A stretch of DNA of 64,000 nucleotides from Earliella scabrosa (Eukaryota > Basidiomycota > Agaricomycetes > Polyporales > Polyporaceae). The stretch covers positions 52,480 through 116,479 of the forward strand of contig JABYQQ010000040.1 in assembly GCA_022605405.1 (NCBI GenBank), written 5' to 3'. The notes below the pieces were generated by a model. It saw only the letters and a list, made by a program, of their open reading frames with translations. It was not told the DNA's origin and searched no databases. Below are positions 23,235-36,111 of this stretch, in pieces. A program made the position numbers and the translations under genes. The first letter of the stretch is position 1. Every line of letters begins with the position of its first letter.

Positions 23235-26200
23235 ATGGCGCTCCCTTCCGACTACACGCCACCGTCGGACATGACCACCCACTCCTCCGCCGGAGACTCT
23301 AGACGGCTCCTGAGGGATGCCCGCAACGGAGAGCTCCACGCGACCGGCAACGGTCGGCTGAAGATCCGCATTAACCCACGCAAGTACAATCAATGGTTCG
23401 TTTGTCCCCTCGACGCGTCTTCTGGGCTAGCTGACCGCCGACCACAGGGCCGAGCAGAAGAACAGAGAGGACGCGGAGGAGAGGCAGAAGGATGACGAGC
23501 TCGCGGACATGTTTGCCAACCTCGGCAAAGCAGCAAAGTGCGTGTTTCGCTCGCTGTGGCGTCGGGCGCGATTCTGACTTGTGCGCGACCAGGCCCAAGG
23601 CGCGATCGCACCACTTTGACCCTATCGGACGCCCCATGCTCAAGACCAGGCGAGATGGGCGGGGAAGGAATGACGAGGGCGAGGACGAGCCGTCGGCATC
23701 TTTGTCCTCTAGCGTAAACCGGGTGCCCACCGCACGTCGGCTGCAGCATTTTGTCGAGATGGAGGCGTCTGCGGGCAGTCGCAGGATCCGCCAGCGACAT
23801 GTTCGCATTCGCTCCCAGACGCCACCGCCTAACCAGGAAGACGAGATCATCGCGTATGCTGAAGATGATGAGCTCGGCTCTGCCGCCCCCTCTCCCGCGC
23901 CACAGCTCCCGCAAGTCCCTCAGCCACCGGTGGTCATCGACGTCGACAGCGATCCAGAGAGCATGGATGAAGATGAGGACTCAACGGAGGACGAGGACGA
24001 TGACGCAGACGAAGACATCCGCGACGAAACCATCGGTGGCGACGATGATGCTCACGACGGCGACGACGCTGAAGAACGCGACGACGCCATAGAAGCGGAC
24101 GACGAGGAGACGGAGAAGGAAGAGGACAATGAGCACGAAGACGCGACCGCGCACGTCGAGCCCACAAAGGACGAAAGCGACGAACTCGAGCCCGGCGAAA
24201 TTGTGGACTCACAGAGCAGCTGGCAACCTCCTCGTCCTCCCACCCCCTGTCCAGCCCGTCTTGAGGATGCTGCCTCGGAGGGCGAAGCCGACGAACTCGA
24301 AGCTTACGAGGAGGACGCGCAAGCACACGTACCAGACAGCGAGACTCGCACGCCGGAGCAACTCGAAGCAGATGCTGAACAACTCCTCAGAGATATAGTC
24401 CACGGAGCCGTGACGGAGTCATCCGCGCCGGTCGAGCACACTCCTTTGTTGCTCCCGGCCGAGGATGACGACCGGCTCCCTTCCATTGTTGTCTCCGCGC
24501 CCAGTCCCCGTCCTCATTCGCCCCAGTCCGACCATCACCCTGCTTCCACTGAAAACGAACAAACTTTCTCTCCCAAGCCTCGCTATACGGCCGAGGACAT
24601 TTTCGGGCGGTCTGACGACGAAGATGAAGACCTCTTCCCCAAGCCTCCGGTGCCCGCCACGGTCGAGAACCCGGCGCCTCTGCAGGAGCGGAGATCTCCT
24701 ACTCCGCCTGCCAAGGCGCCCACAGAAAGCATTCCGTTTTCGGATGCAACAGAGGTGCGTCTCTCTTCCTACCATTGTGTGTCGCGAAGTTCTGACATCT
24801 ACTAGCCGCCGTCCTCCCTTCCTCCCATTGCCGCCATCATCGACGCGCAGTTGCCGCAAGAACCGGCCGCGATGTTCATGCCCGCCACACACGCCATCCC
24901 CCAACCCTTCGCTTCCTCATCGTCGTCGTCGTCATCCTTCGCGTCCATCTCCTTCCCGCCGTCGTTCCCCACCTCTCAGCCATCCACCATCGCCCTCCCA
25001 ACCCTCCCATTCTCGTCTCAAGCCGTCGATGTCACGATGGGCGACGACGTAGATCGCGCGTTCCCGCCCCGCCACAGTTATCCAATCCAGATCATCCACG
25101 CAGCCATGGACGCAGAGCCGACGCCCAGCAGTTGCACGGTCCCGCTACCGTCTCGTCCACGTCCTCGGCGAAGGCGTCGTCCTCAGTCCAAGCTAGTCAA
25201 GCGAACTACTCGCTGCCTGCAACAGCACCCCGTCGTCCTGCCGCGCGTTCGGGACGACCACCGTCCTGCGGCCCGGCTGGCTAAGCGGGACGGTCGCGGA
25301 CCTACGAATCGTACTCCGCAGCGGGACGACCGCCGACTCACAACCCCTCTTGCGCAGCGGAGGCTCCGCCGTCGACACATCGCACGAGCTCGCGCGCTGG
25401 TCTTCTCCCCGCACCGGCGCGCACCGACGAACGTGAGTACTGTGGATGTCGTACGGTGGCCCGCCACAGTCCCTATGCCCGTCCCAGTCCAACCCGTCTC
25501 AGTCCAAGCTCCCGCCACCGTCGCGTTGACTCATGTCGATGTGGAGATGGGCATGGAGGTGGACGCTGAAGGACCGGGCGCCTTCACGCATCCGGCTCCG
25601 CTGGCTCATGAAGAAGATGTCTCGATGGATGTGTGGGACCAGGAGGACATTGATATCCGCGACGCCTCGCCCGAGCGTCCGGAGCCTCAAAGTCAAATGG
25701 CTCCTATCATCGATACTGCTGTCGCTCAGCAAACATCTACGACTTCTGCAGTCGTACCCAGAGATGGCGAGCGACACATTGGCGCGCCTCAAGCTCAGGT
25801 AACTACACCTCAACCACTCGTCGAGGCTCCTTCTTCGGAGTCGGCGCCTCAGTCAAGTGAGCAAGACGGCCGCTTTAATGTGCAAGATGCTGCTCCTGCT
25901 GAAGCTTCGGCGGAAGGTATGTAATTCAACTCGTCGCACTGCCAGCACTGTTGATGAGTTTCTATCCGCAGATGTTCCAGAGCACGAACTCTCGCCGAAC
26001 GTCTCCAACGACGAGCAGAGCCAGTCAGACAGTCCTGCGTATGGCTCTGTTGCCTCAACAATACCCGACGAGCTCTTGGACCAGATCTTGTTTACCCTGA
26101 ATGACTACGAAGGCGACTGTGACCATTTCGACACGGACGAGGAAGACGACCCGTCACAGTGGGAGGTGGTTCCTATCTCCGCTGGACCTCGCGAACCTTC

Positions 26201-29200
26201 CAAGGCGGACACCGCTCCCGAGCCAGCGGTTGACGCTTCTCCTGCACCCGATACTGCTCTGGAGAGCGTTTCGTCCGTCCCATCTACCTCAGGCACTCAG
26301 GTTGCCACCGTCACCAACACTCCTACGGCTGCTACCACTGTAGAAGCCCCTTCAACGAGCGAGGGTAAGTGCATACCCCGAGTTGAGAGCGAGCCGACCG
26401 CGGAGAGCGAGCCCTGCAGTGCGCCCACACCCGCTCCTGTGGTCGATACCTGTGTTAGTGGCAAACCGAATCCTGACGGGCAACAATCTCACTGTGCGGG
26501 GCTTGGAAGTTCTTCAGAGGAGACAATCCCCGCGGTTCCTCCTCCCATCGACGAGCCATCTTCACCCTCAGGGTGCTCTGTGAGCTCAGACTCATCTAGC
26601 GACTCCATCCTCCCGCCCGTACCAACGCCGAAGATCATCGCTCCTTCCTCCCTGATGTACGCTCTCGGCCCTCCGCCACCGCCTCAAACGATCCCGTACA
26701 CACCTTATCGGCATTTGCCTCCAACGTCATTCGCTCAGCCCTCACCCTCTCTGTCGATGCAGTCCGCGCCGATCTGCGCGGCTCCCTCCCCGAACCTCGT
26801 CGGGCCGTACACGCTTGCCGGCCCTACGGGATGGCGCGAGAAGGAATCACTGAAGCAGAAGCTGGCGGAGACCGCAAGTGTTTCACCTGCCTATCGCTCG
26901 GACGGCATGGGCCCCTCAGAGCGCAAGGCGAAATGGAACCAGCACCTCAAGAAGGCCAACGCGGCGAAAGCCCTCATCGCGAGCATCACTCAGAAGGTCA
27001 CCGCACCGAGGTTCGTTCTCCCCTGTACGCACGCCCGCAATTGAGCGCAATTGACGTGTAATTTCATTCTCGGCGATCACAGTGAACCACAGTCACAGCC
27101 CGTCGTCACGACTCCTTCCATCCAGCACGCCGCGCCGCTGGCGAATCCCGTTGGACGAGGTGATGCCTCGGTAGCTCAGCGGTTGGACGTGTCCCCTGTC
27201 CGGGCACCGGTGGCTCCGGCCGTTTCGCAAACGACGACCCAGACCAACCAGCCTCTTTTTCAAGCAACCTCACAAACCCTCCCCCAACCGAGCGCAATCC
27301 CTGCCCAACAGCCGGACCCCTCTCTCTCTCAGCCCGCTGTGGCACCGCATGCACAGCCGGACAACCGAGGCGAACCTACCGTGGAGTATCGTGAGAGCGC
27401 CAGAGTCATTGACGGGTATATCGTTGATGTTCAAGAAAAGTGGCTGGTCTGGCCGGGAGGCTCCAAGAAGTTGGTCTCGGTCGTCCGCGAGCAGAATCAT
27501 CCTCTGTCCTCTGGTGACGAAGACATGCTCCGCGAGCTAGATATCTTCCAGACGACGAACGTATCGTCAGAAATATCCGAGGAAGTCATCTGGCCATTCC
27601 CGACAGTCGACGACTCTACATCGTTCCCTGCTCTGGACACCGTCTCCAGTACTAGTCAGAACGAGTCGCAGGAGCAAGTCGTCGTTCAACTTCATGCTCC
27701 TGAACAGCTCTCCGTTCAGATATTCCCTGACGCATTCCCGCCGAGGCCTCTTCACGAGGAGCAGAGGGTCGTCGAGCAGCACGACATTGAAGTTGATCCT
27801 CAAGAAGTCGATACGGGGGAACATCTCTCTCAGGACGGGACTATCTCAGCCACTCAAGAGAACGTGATGATGGAGACTGTATCCGTGCAGAGCGACGCAC
27901 CCTGTGATCCAGAAGACTCGCCCCGCGTCGATAAAGGGAAGCGCAGAATGACTGAGCAAGAGTACCAGACTGCCTACCCGACGAGTTGCGTGCAGGACAT
28001 CCCCAAGCCAGACGAACTTCCCCCTGGTTGTGAGTCTTGGGAGGAGTACGCGTACAATATTGCGCGATGGCAACCCTTGCAGGACATGCAGCCTGTCGTA
28101 CAGTAAGTTCCTTGACAAATCCATCTCATCTCTCTCGCTGACGGAAATGCAGGACAAATGCTAGCACTCCAAGCGATGAGGGATATGGAACTGCAAGTGA
28201 TGTGCAGTCGCCTGAATCTGTGCGGTTGCGATCCCCGATCAGTCCTCTAGTTTCGTTCCGCGCGCGCCAGAGCGATGATGAGGGTATCTCTGTCTCTCCC
28301 GCTGCGAAGAAGCTGCCCGTCATCGAAGAAGGAGTGGAGATGGGCCTTGGGTAAGTCATCGGCTACTGAACCGCGCGACGCTTACCAACGACCGTCCATC
28401 CTGTATTGCAGGGAATCGCCTATTCCTGCCATTGCCGTGGTTCCTCCATCACCCAGGATGGAGCCCGAAGTCTATACCTCGACGGTCACGATGTCTCCTT
28501 CGGCTGGAGCCACGCTCAGTCCGCCCTCTCCCAGTACTCGCGGACAGCGCGGGAGGTCGACGAAGAGCAAAGCTATCTCATTCTCGAGTAGGAAGGACAA
28601 AAAAGCCGGGAAGAAGATGAAGCCAACACCGGTTGTGGGCGCTTTCGCGTCCTCTAACCCCTATCGGTCTGCGCTGGACTCTTTCCAGTTCTCCCTAATC
28701 GGACGCTCAGCTTCGATGCCTTCGCCTACGTCTGCTGGGACCTCATTCCCTCTTCCCGCCTCAGAGGCCGATCTACACGAGCATGGTGCAGTGACGGATC
28801 ACCCCGTCCCTCATCCGGACTCTCCACAGTCATTGCTCCCCCTCGAAACCTCGCAAGTGATGGATCCCACATCTCACCTTGTCCATGATGGATCTCTCGG
28901 GTTGCGCATGGGCGCCAGCTTCGTGAGCCAGGATTCGTTCTACTCGTTCATCGGGATGCAAGATCCACCGACTCAGCCTCGGATGCGGTGCGATCGCACA
29001 ATGGAGCCACGAGGTGACTGCACAAGCTCTGACCTGGAGGGCATGGATCTGTCAGCTTTGATACCTACCCTGGAGGGGATACTGGGTTCGCCGTTTGCGC
29101 TCACCTGTGACCTCGATGGCGGCATGCGCGAGTTATCGGCTCATTCGAATACCGCCGTTAGTGGAGGTGCACAAGACTTCGACCTGAGGAATCTCGACCT

Positions 29201-30545
29201 GCTCGCCTCGGTCACCGACGACTCAATGGTGTCATTGGCGCCTCAGGACTACAACCTCATCGAGAACGCGATGAAGAGCATCACGGCGGACGACCTCGCG
29301 TTTACTGGCAATCCTGAAACCTCCCCCAACCAATCCACCGAACTAGTTGCAGACGACGAGCGATCGTCAGATTCCGGGCACAGTGGCTCGGAGCATTCTT
29401 ATGCCCAAGTCGAGAACGCTGTGCCTGCCGCGTCCAGCCCTACAACTGTCGAGCTCCCGCGGTCGCTCTCCCCTTCTGAGCTGAGAGCTCCGGCTAGATC
29501 CGCCGAGCAGACCATGCCAACGATGAGGAGTGCAGCACCCCTCAAGTTGCCGGAGCTCGTGGCCTCTACGATTGAGACCCAAGGGACACCGATACCAGTG
29601 GCGGCAGACGATCCGTCAGATGAGGTCGCTGTGCCTGCATCACCGTTTGCTGGTCAATTACCTGTGGACGCTGAGACGTTTGCTCGACTATCCGACTTCA
29701 CTCCGAGAATCCCGGAACGTCCAGTTCGGGAGATCTCCAGGTTGCACGGTCGTGTGATGCAGATCCCTGCGTCCTTCCAAGCAGCCGGTGGTCCGTTTTC
29801 ATTCAGTCCCGAAGAGGCAGAGGTCCCTCAGGCGCGAGGGAGGTCCCCCAGGATCCGAGGGGCCAGGGGTATCGATGTGCGTATTGTGTCCACTTCTCTC
29901 AACTCGAAAGTAGCTGATGACGTGGTCGTTCGCCAGTGTTGGCCTCGCGAGTCAAGTCCAACGTCGACCATCGTCGAACCACCGTCGGTTACTTCTACGC
30001 GACTGAGTACTCCTCGTCGATCCCCATCACCCTTCGCACGTCATTTCCGTCCGTTACCTCGACGAGGTCAGCCAGCAATGTTCTCCGCCCAGCGTCCTAT
30101 TCGTCCCAGTCCGCCTGGTCTCAAGCGTACAGTCGACACCCCTTCCTCGCCGTCATCTTCATCCTCTCTGTCTGACGACGAAAACATCATCGTGCCTGAT
30201 GTTTCTTCGAGGAGTGCGACGCCCCCCGCCGGGGATGGGACCTCCTCAGACATTCGGAGTGCTCAGAAAGCTGTAGCCGAGGAGGTTTTGGATGGCCCGC
30301 CCTTCGATCTCACCGCAAAGATCGCTCTTGCTCTCATCGTTTTTCAAGCTGTACGTTGTGTTTACTCGTGGTTCTAACTTTCTGTGTAATAGTAGACTGT
30401 CATCGGCGGAACTATCGTTGTATTTGTAGCTGTACTATCTGTAGCTCTAGCCTCCCGTCGCTGTTTTTCCGGACCTTTGTGGATTGCTGTCTTGCTCGCT
30501 GTCGCGTGTTGTTCGGGGATTTGTATCGAAATGCATCGTAATTGA
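23235..30545 (+). CDS. Very large acidic, disordered protein with C-terminal membrane tail (about 2289 aa)
   Basis: Exons 23235..23395, 23448..23537, 23593..24754, 24806..25916, 25972..27010, 27083..28102, 28153..28350, 28412..30350 and 30396..30545 sum to 2290 codons. The N-terminus is a short conserved-looking segment (GRLKIRINPRKYNQW). It is followed by a strongly acidic tract at about residues 190-330 (runs of Asp/Glu) and then long Ser/Pro/Glu-rich disorder with a KKAGKKMK basic patch. The last exon adds two hydrophobic helices at about 2231-2258 (IALALIVFQA, then TVIGGTIVVFVAVLSVALA) and 2266-2283 (LWIAVLLAVACCSGICI). The protein therefore looks membrane-anchored at its C-terminus with a huge soluble domain. 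A 60-nt in-frame stretch near 29,876-29,935 could be an intron. The Arg-rich part near 25,150-25,440 is open in several frames, so that segment is uncertain. No family recognised. Confidence 0.8.
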
Positions 30546-31342
30546 GCTGCTTGGGTGCCTTCTTCTGCTGCTTGTCAATGTTTGTCATAGTCGTGAAGTA
30601 CTCATTTGGAGACATGGCGATGCGCGCGGCATGCAGCGTAGTGACGAGGCGTACCTGATAGACGCCGTGCACGCTCCTGCCGCCTGCGTGCCTTGAACTT
30701 GAAGTTGAACGACTCGCTGCCAGCTCTCACCTCACCTCCGATTATTACCCAACATTTGACGTCTTCGCTCTGGTTGGGCATTTCCAGCAAAGTAAATCAC
30801 AGTTGATGTTGATCCCTCAATTGGCTAAGACTTCCCAGTCCTAGCAACGTCACGGTTCAGGGACGAACCCCCACCCAAACGTCGAACCAGATAGCTTGCT
30901 ATGGCTATGTATGGTTATCCGAGTCGGACCACAGGACCGGTACTTGAAGTCCCCTGACCTGCGGACTTGTCCTGGCGGTCAACGCTCACCCGGCTCTCAC
31001 AGCGATTCCGAGCCGCCTATATCCAGTACTTCTGGTGCGAAGCAATCCAGAGACAAGCCTACCGTGTCGGAACAGTTGTCTTACCGGCGGTTCCCGATAT
31101 GACGTCCAAGCTTCCATGCCCGCATGATGAAGGAACGCCCGAACTCGCTTGAAAGTCGTGTTGTCCACATTGAGGCCTATGGTCCCTCAACCCCGCCCAC
31201 AGCCTTGCGCACACGCTCCTTGCCTGTCTGGCTCGTGGCCTCAATGTGCAGTCTCGACCTATAGGTGCGTTTCTCTCACCTCTCGCTGACAGATCGTCGG
31301 CCCCTCCCTCTTCTCTGCACTGCTGGAGGATTCCTGGTACTG
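30546..31342. other. Intergenic
   Basis: No coding exon is supported. An upstream 5' UTR intron of the NLR is possible near 31,264-31,290, where GTGCGT is followed by CTGACAG. Confidence 0.4.
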
Positions 31343-34108
31343 ATGAAGTGTTTTACGTCTCGAGCTCATCAGGAGATCATATACGATGTTCTGGCTGCCT
31401 CAAAGCATGTTTTGAGAGCTGGGAAGGGTGTCGGTGGCATATTTCCTATTCCCGGTCTCTCGCCCGCTGCCGACATCCTCATCTTGCTCATCGACAGAGT
31501 CGGAGTGAGTACAAGCTCGTACTACATAACCTCAGTACAACTTGATCCTGATACATCTATCTTCTGTCACTACCGAACAGGATACGAGAACAAATCGCCG
31601 GTCTCTCGACGCTCTATCTCGAGAGATATCGCAACTCGTGAGGATACTAGACGACACGACCAAGGGCGTCTCGGATCGCATCCAACAGTATTCACCTGAT
31701 AATGCCGAGCAACATGCCCTGATAGAAGGTCTAAGTCGTTCCGCAAAGCTATCAGGATGCGTCGCTACATTCTGCGGGTGAGTGAGATTCTCCACATTCT
31801 TCTCCGAGCTGGTACTGAACCCACTCATAGCAAACTCGTTGAGCTGAAAGAGCATGCAAACGACCTTTATCGAGGACCTTTTCTCCTTAGATGTTTCCAC
31901 AGCCAGCGTGACGCGGACGTCATCGCAGAACTTCGGAGCGGGGTCGTGAAGGCGATACAATATTTCAATGTGAGGCTACTATCCCCGATTTCCACAGTCT
32001 CTAGCTGCTCACACAGATATGACAGTTGGAATGCCAAGTCTCGATCGGGGCGGCAATTGACGAAATCCTAGAGCGCATGAAGAAGATTGAGCAGACAATA
32101 TACACTGTCAGAGATGTAGTCGAAGTCAGTGTCATGATCGCTCGTCTCGTAGAGCGGGAATCGGGCTGACATTATTATTGTACAGCATGTCAAGGTCGCT
32201 CAAGAAATCGACAGTGAGTAAGATGACTTATTCTCGCACACTACAGCATTGACATTGCGGGGCAATCTAGTGCATGATAGGGTCTTGGAGGCAATTCCGC
32301 ACGCCGATGCAGGGTATCGTGCGGCAGTGAACTCAAGCAAGAGTGCGTTCGTACAAGGAACGCGGATTGAACTGTTCAACGATCTGTTCAGCTGGGTAAA
32401 TGGTCTGCGGGCTGACATCTTGACCAAGTCCATCTGCATTCTGAGCGGCGGTGCAGGGATGGGCAAATCGACGATTGCATCCGAATTCGCCCGTCGTCTC
32501 CACCACATTCACCGTCTCGGCGCCTCGTTCTTCTTCGTGCGCGGGATGGAAGATCTTGCTTCCACGAGGCTATTCTTCTCCACTGTGGCGTACCAGCTTG
32601 CTCACTCACAGAAGACCATCCGCCCACACATCATCGATGCCGCCCGTGACCACCTGAAGCATGGCAAGAACCAGCAGATGAAGTACGAGGCCCAGAACCT
32701 TCTCCATGGACCCCTCCTCGCTGTGGACGAACAACATCCCCCTATCTTCCTCATCGTTGACGCGTTGGACGAATGCATGGAGAACGCGTCAGAACAGGTT
32801 CCAGAGATGCTAGAACTCCTGATGAGTTGCGTCCGAGATGCCCCCTTTCCCGTGCGCGTCTTTCTCACCTCGCGCCCCATGCATCTTGTCGAACACACCC
32901 TCTCAAACTCGAAGTACTCGGCGGAGATCCACACAATTTCCCTCCACGATCTCCCTCCCGAGTCGGTCACCAGGGATATCTCGCTCCTCCTCCGGGATCG
33001 TATCTCACGGATGCCCGGGAGTCGAACTCTGCTCGAGGAGCGGCCAGACGTAGTGGATTGTCTCGTGAGACGCGCGGACGGGCTCTTCATCTACGCTAGA
33101 ACAGCAATTAGCTTCCTCAATAACTTCCCCGACGACCTCGAAGAACGCGTGGACATGCTCCTTTCTGAGGATTCCGAGGAGCGAGCGCTCGCTCTCGGAC
33201 CTCTTGATGACCTCTACTTGACCGTGCTCGAGAGCGCGTTCCCACCCATTACTATTGGTTCACACGAGAAGCTTCGCGCCCGTGTGGAGATTGTCCTCGG
33301 ATGCGTCGCGCTCCTCCGCGACTACATGTCACCGCGCGTCCTAGAAGCGCTCACGCACATCCCGTGCAAGGATATCAAGTCGGTCCTCTACCAGCTTCGC
33401 GCAGTCATACTGTTCAACCCAGAAGACCTCACCGAGATCTTCCGCCCGATTCACGGGACGTTCCTGCAGTTCCTTGTCACCAGCAGCCGGTGCACAAACC
33501 GACTCTATTGCGTGGACACGAGGAAGCAGCATGCTCGCCTCGCGGAAGGATGTCTCCAGACACTCCTGCACCTCGACAGAAACATGTGCAAGATCGAAGA
33601 CCCCACGATGAACAAGGCTGACATCCTGGATCTCGACGGGCTTGTTCTCCAGCATGTCCCGCAGCACCTCCAGTATGCGTGCCTTCATTGGGCGGCGCAT
33701 CTCTCCGCAGGGAACAAGAGCGGGCGGTTATCTGCCCTTCTGAGCGAATTCGTGGGTACAAAGATGCTCAACTGGATTGAGATGCTGGGCTACCTAGGCA
33801 GGCTGGATGTTGCAGCCACTGCCCTCACGGCGGCGCGGAGCTGGCTGGAGGTGCGTACTCTGCTATTCTCGCGCATCAACATATAAATCACCTCACGTTA
33901 TTTCCGGCTCCAGCGACCTGGCAAAACCCTCGACCTCTTGTACCAGGGCCGCCAGCTCATGATAGACCACTATACCGAGATCGATGCATGTCCAGACGAC
34001 GTATACGGTTCCAGCATTCGTCAAGATGCATCGACGGTGGATACCCTCGAGTTCGGTCCATACATCGTTGATCCAAAACGCGAGCACGCGACATTGTCAG
34101 TGGCATAG
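31343..34108 (+). CDS. NACHT NLR with MLKL-like four-helix N-terminus (807 aa)
   Basis: Exons 31343..31504, 31581..31777, 31831..31969, 32026..32124, 32186..32213, 32247..33850 and 33914..34108 sum to 808 codons. Residues 1-165 carry the MLKL-like helical domain (GIFPIPGLSPAADILILLID, then QQYSPDN, then LYRGPF). A coiled-coil connector follows (ILERMKKIEQTIYTVRDVVE). The NACHT domain has an intact Walker A GGAGMGKST near 275-283 and Walker B LIVDALDEC near 376-384. Next is a winged-helix/helical module (FLVTSSRC, LQYACLHWAAHLS). The tail ends about 65 residues after WLE, with no WD40 or other repeats. In related proteins the N-terminal bundle is thought to drive membrane-linked cell death, and that role here is inferred. 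It is a paralogue of the NLR at 16.6-19.3 kb with identical internal exon lengths. The ATG choice is the least certain point. Confidence 0.9.
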
Positions 34109-34596
34109 GTGGGCACATCTCTGTTAATTTAACGAATTCCGTGCTCATGGCCTCGGTCCTCCGCAAGTGCGAACCTATTTCTCCCATATTCTCGATCATA
34201 GCCCGTTCCTGCCAGTGGTGTATAGGCGAATGCTAGTTATTTATTACACGATCGATACAAGGCTGGTCCTTATCTGGTGGTCGGGCTCTCACCTCGCCTG
34301 TTGCGTTTGGTGGAGAATCTCTCTAAAGCATTTCCTTTACGAGGCATTCATGTCCGCCATGTGTTAGATGGTCACTCGACGATCAACAATGGAAAGACCC
34401 GTACTTGGCGAGATTGCGGTACGCCTCGAGGGTGGAATGCACTATGCTGCGGTAGTACGTCACGGCGAGTTACCACAACCTGCGGTGACGCTGTTGGCTA
34501 CAGCTGCCATCCGCATTCGGATGTTCATCGTCTGCGTGTCTGCGTGTCTGCGGGTGTATAGCGTCAAACCGCTGCGGTAGTAAACGATGGGAGATG
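34109..34596. other. Intergenic
   Basis: Short promoter-sized gap between the NLR and the methyltransferase-fold gene. No exon is supported. Confidence 0.45.
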
Positions 34597-34602
34597 TATA
34601 AA
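34597..34602 (+). promoter_or_regulatory. TATA box of the FtsJ-like gene
   Basis: TATAAA lies 37-42 bases before the ATG at 34639. Confidence 0.55.
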
Positions 34603-34638
34603 TGGGGCGCGTGAAACTGCTAAACCTCGTTACTCGCC

Positions 34639-35864
34639 ATGTACCCCGCCAATTGTCCGTATCCATTGACTTGTGCTCTACGTCACCGTGAAGCAGTCTC
34701 TAAGCCACAGGAGAAGACTGACCTTAATGCTCATGCAATCCTGAAGAGACGGGATGTCCCAGAGCTTAAGGAACTCATAGCTCTGAGGTCGAAGGTATGT
34801 CCATTCCAATTTGCCAATGTCGTTGACCGTGCTGATGAGCTCTATCCAGGGGTGGGACGATGAGGGACTTGACGGTCACTTCACGCAGTTGAGACAGGTG
34901 TCAGACAACGCGGACGACAAGCTTCAGAGCGTATGGTTCCAGAAGTTGACAAAAGTCGCGCAAGAACTAGATGAGGCAATGAACTTCGTGCCTACAATGG
35001 CCCACCTGCAATTCCTTGACGTCGGGTCGGTGATTGTGATTGTCCTCATGTGATTCGTATCTCACCTAGTTATTGCGTAGGTGCGCTCCTGGAGGATTCA
35101 GCTTCTACGTCCTACGCAAGAAGTCATGGGCCAATGGAGTCGGTATCACGCTGCCTCAATCGGCGGGAGGCCACACGTTCCTGCTCGATCGTCGCTTGCT
35201 CCTCCGATACAACCTTATGGAGAAGGATATTCTCGAGTACGATCTCTCTTCGCAGGCTGACAATGGCCCGGGGAAAGAGACCTTCCCGGAAAACCTCCTC
35301 CACCGGTTTCACCTCGTCATGCTTGATGGACATGCACTCCGCACCTACCATCACCCTATTCCTCCCACGACGCCTGGGGAAGCCAAAGCAGCCCATGGAA
35401 CGTACAGCCACCGCCTGCTCATCGCACAATTCATCATCGCTCTGGAAGCCGTCTTTCCGGGTGGCACGATCCTTGTCCGACTTTCCCACATCGAATGCTT
35501 CCCCTCGGCACAGTTGCTCTACTTGCTGGACAAGCTGTCAGACACAATACATGTCCACAAACCAGCGGTGACGCTCGCTAAACGGGGCACATTCTACGTG
35601 GCGGCGAATGGCGTTGGTGGGCCGGGACGTGAAGAGTTGCGGAAGCAGTACTTGGAGGGGTTGAGGGTGCTGTGGAGCGACCTCGGGACTGGCGGGCCTT
35701 ATGGGCGGGGCAGGATGATGGTCCCTGGAGATCTCGACTTCATCGCGACCACGGAGACCATCCTCGACACTTACCTCGACCGACTGGTCGAGTTCGGACG
35801 GGGGGTGTGGCAGACGCAGATTCACGGTCTGCGCTGGTTGTTCAAGCAGAGGGGCATTCAGTGA
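34639..35864 (+). CDS. FtsJ-like (RrmJ-fold) methyltransferase-domain protein (371 aa)
   Basis: Exons 34639..34794, 34850..35025 and 35081..35864 sum to 372 codons. Residues 1-105 are a helical N-terminal region. The SAM-binding motif I is FLDVGCAPGGFS (about 107-118). The acidic motif is HLVMLDGH (about 186-193). The post-motif strand is GGTILVRLSHIE (about 237-248), followed by a KRGTFYVAANGVGG segment typical of the agaricomycete version. FtsJ enzymes methylate 2'-O-ribose using a Lys-Asp-Lys-Glu set, and here the third-position Lys appears as Arg in ILVRLS. Activity is therefore uncertain. The substrate is unknown. RNA is the usual one for the fold. Confidence 0.82.
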
Positions 35865-36111
35865 CGGCCCTGATGAACCGTGAGTGTCCTCATGATTTTC
35901 TACGCCATACCTGCGCTCATTGGACATGTTCTGAAGCTTCATCTCGCGATGTGTACAACAATGTCTGTCAAGTGTTGATGTGTGCTGGTCCTGCGTGGGC
36001 AGTTTGAGTTTTCGTGTACAATACAAGTCATAATGTTCCAGATAGGCTGTACGAGCGTTACGAATCAATCATGGGAGAATTGGCTGATTTGTGTAGCGTC
36101 TGGCGCCGTTA

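Noticed and set aside
25150..25440. Frameshift in the large disordered protein
   Set aside because: All three frames are mostly open in this GC-rich stretch and the modelled frame stays in phase with both ends, so there is no firm evidence of a break.
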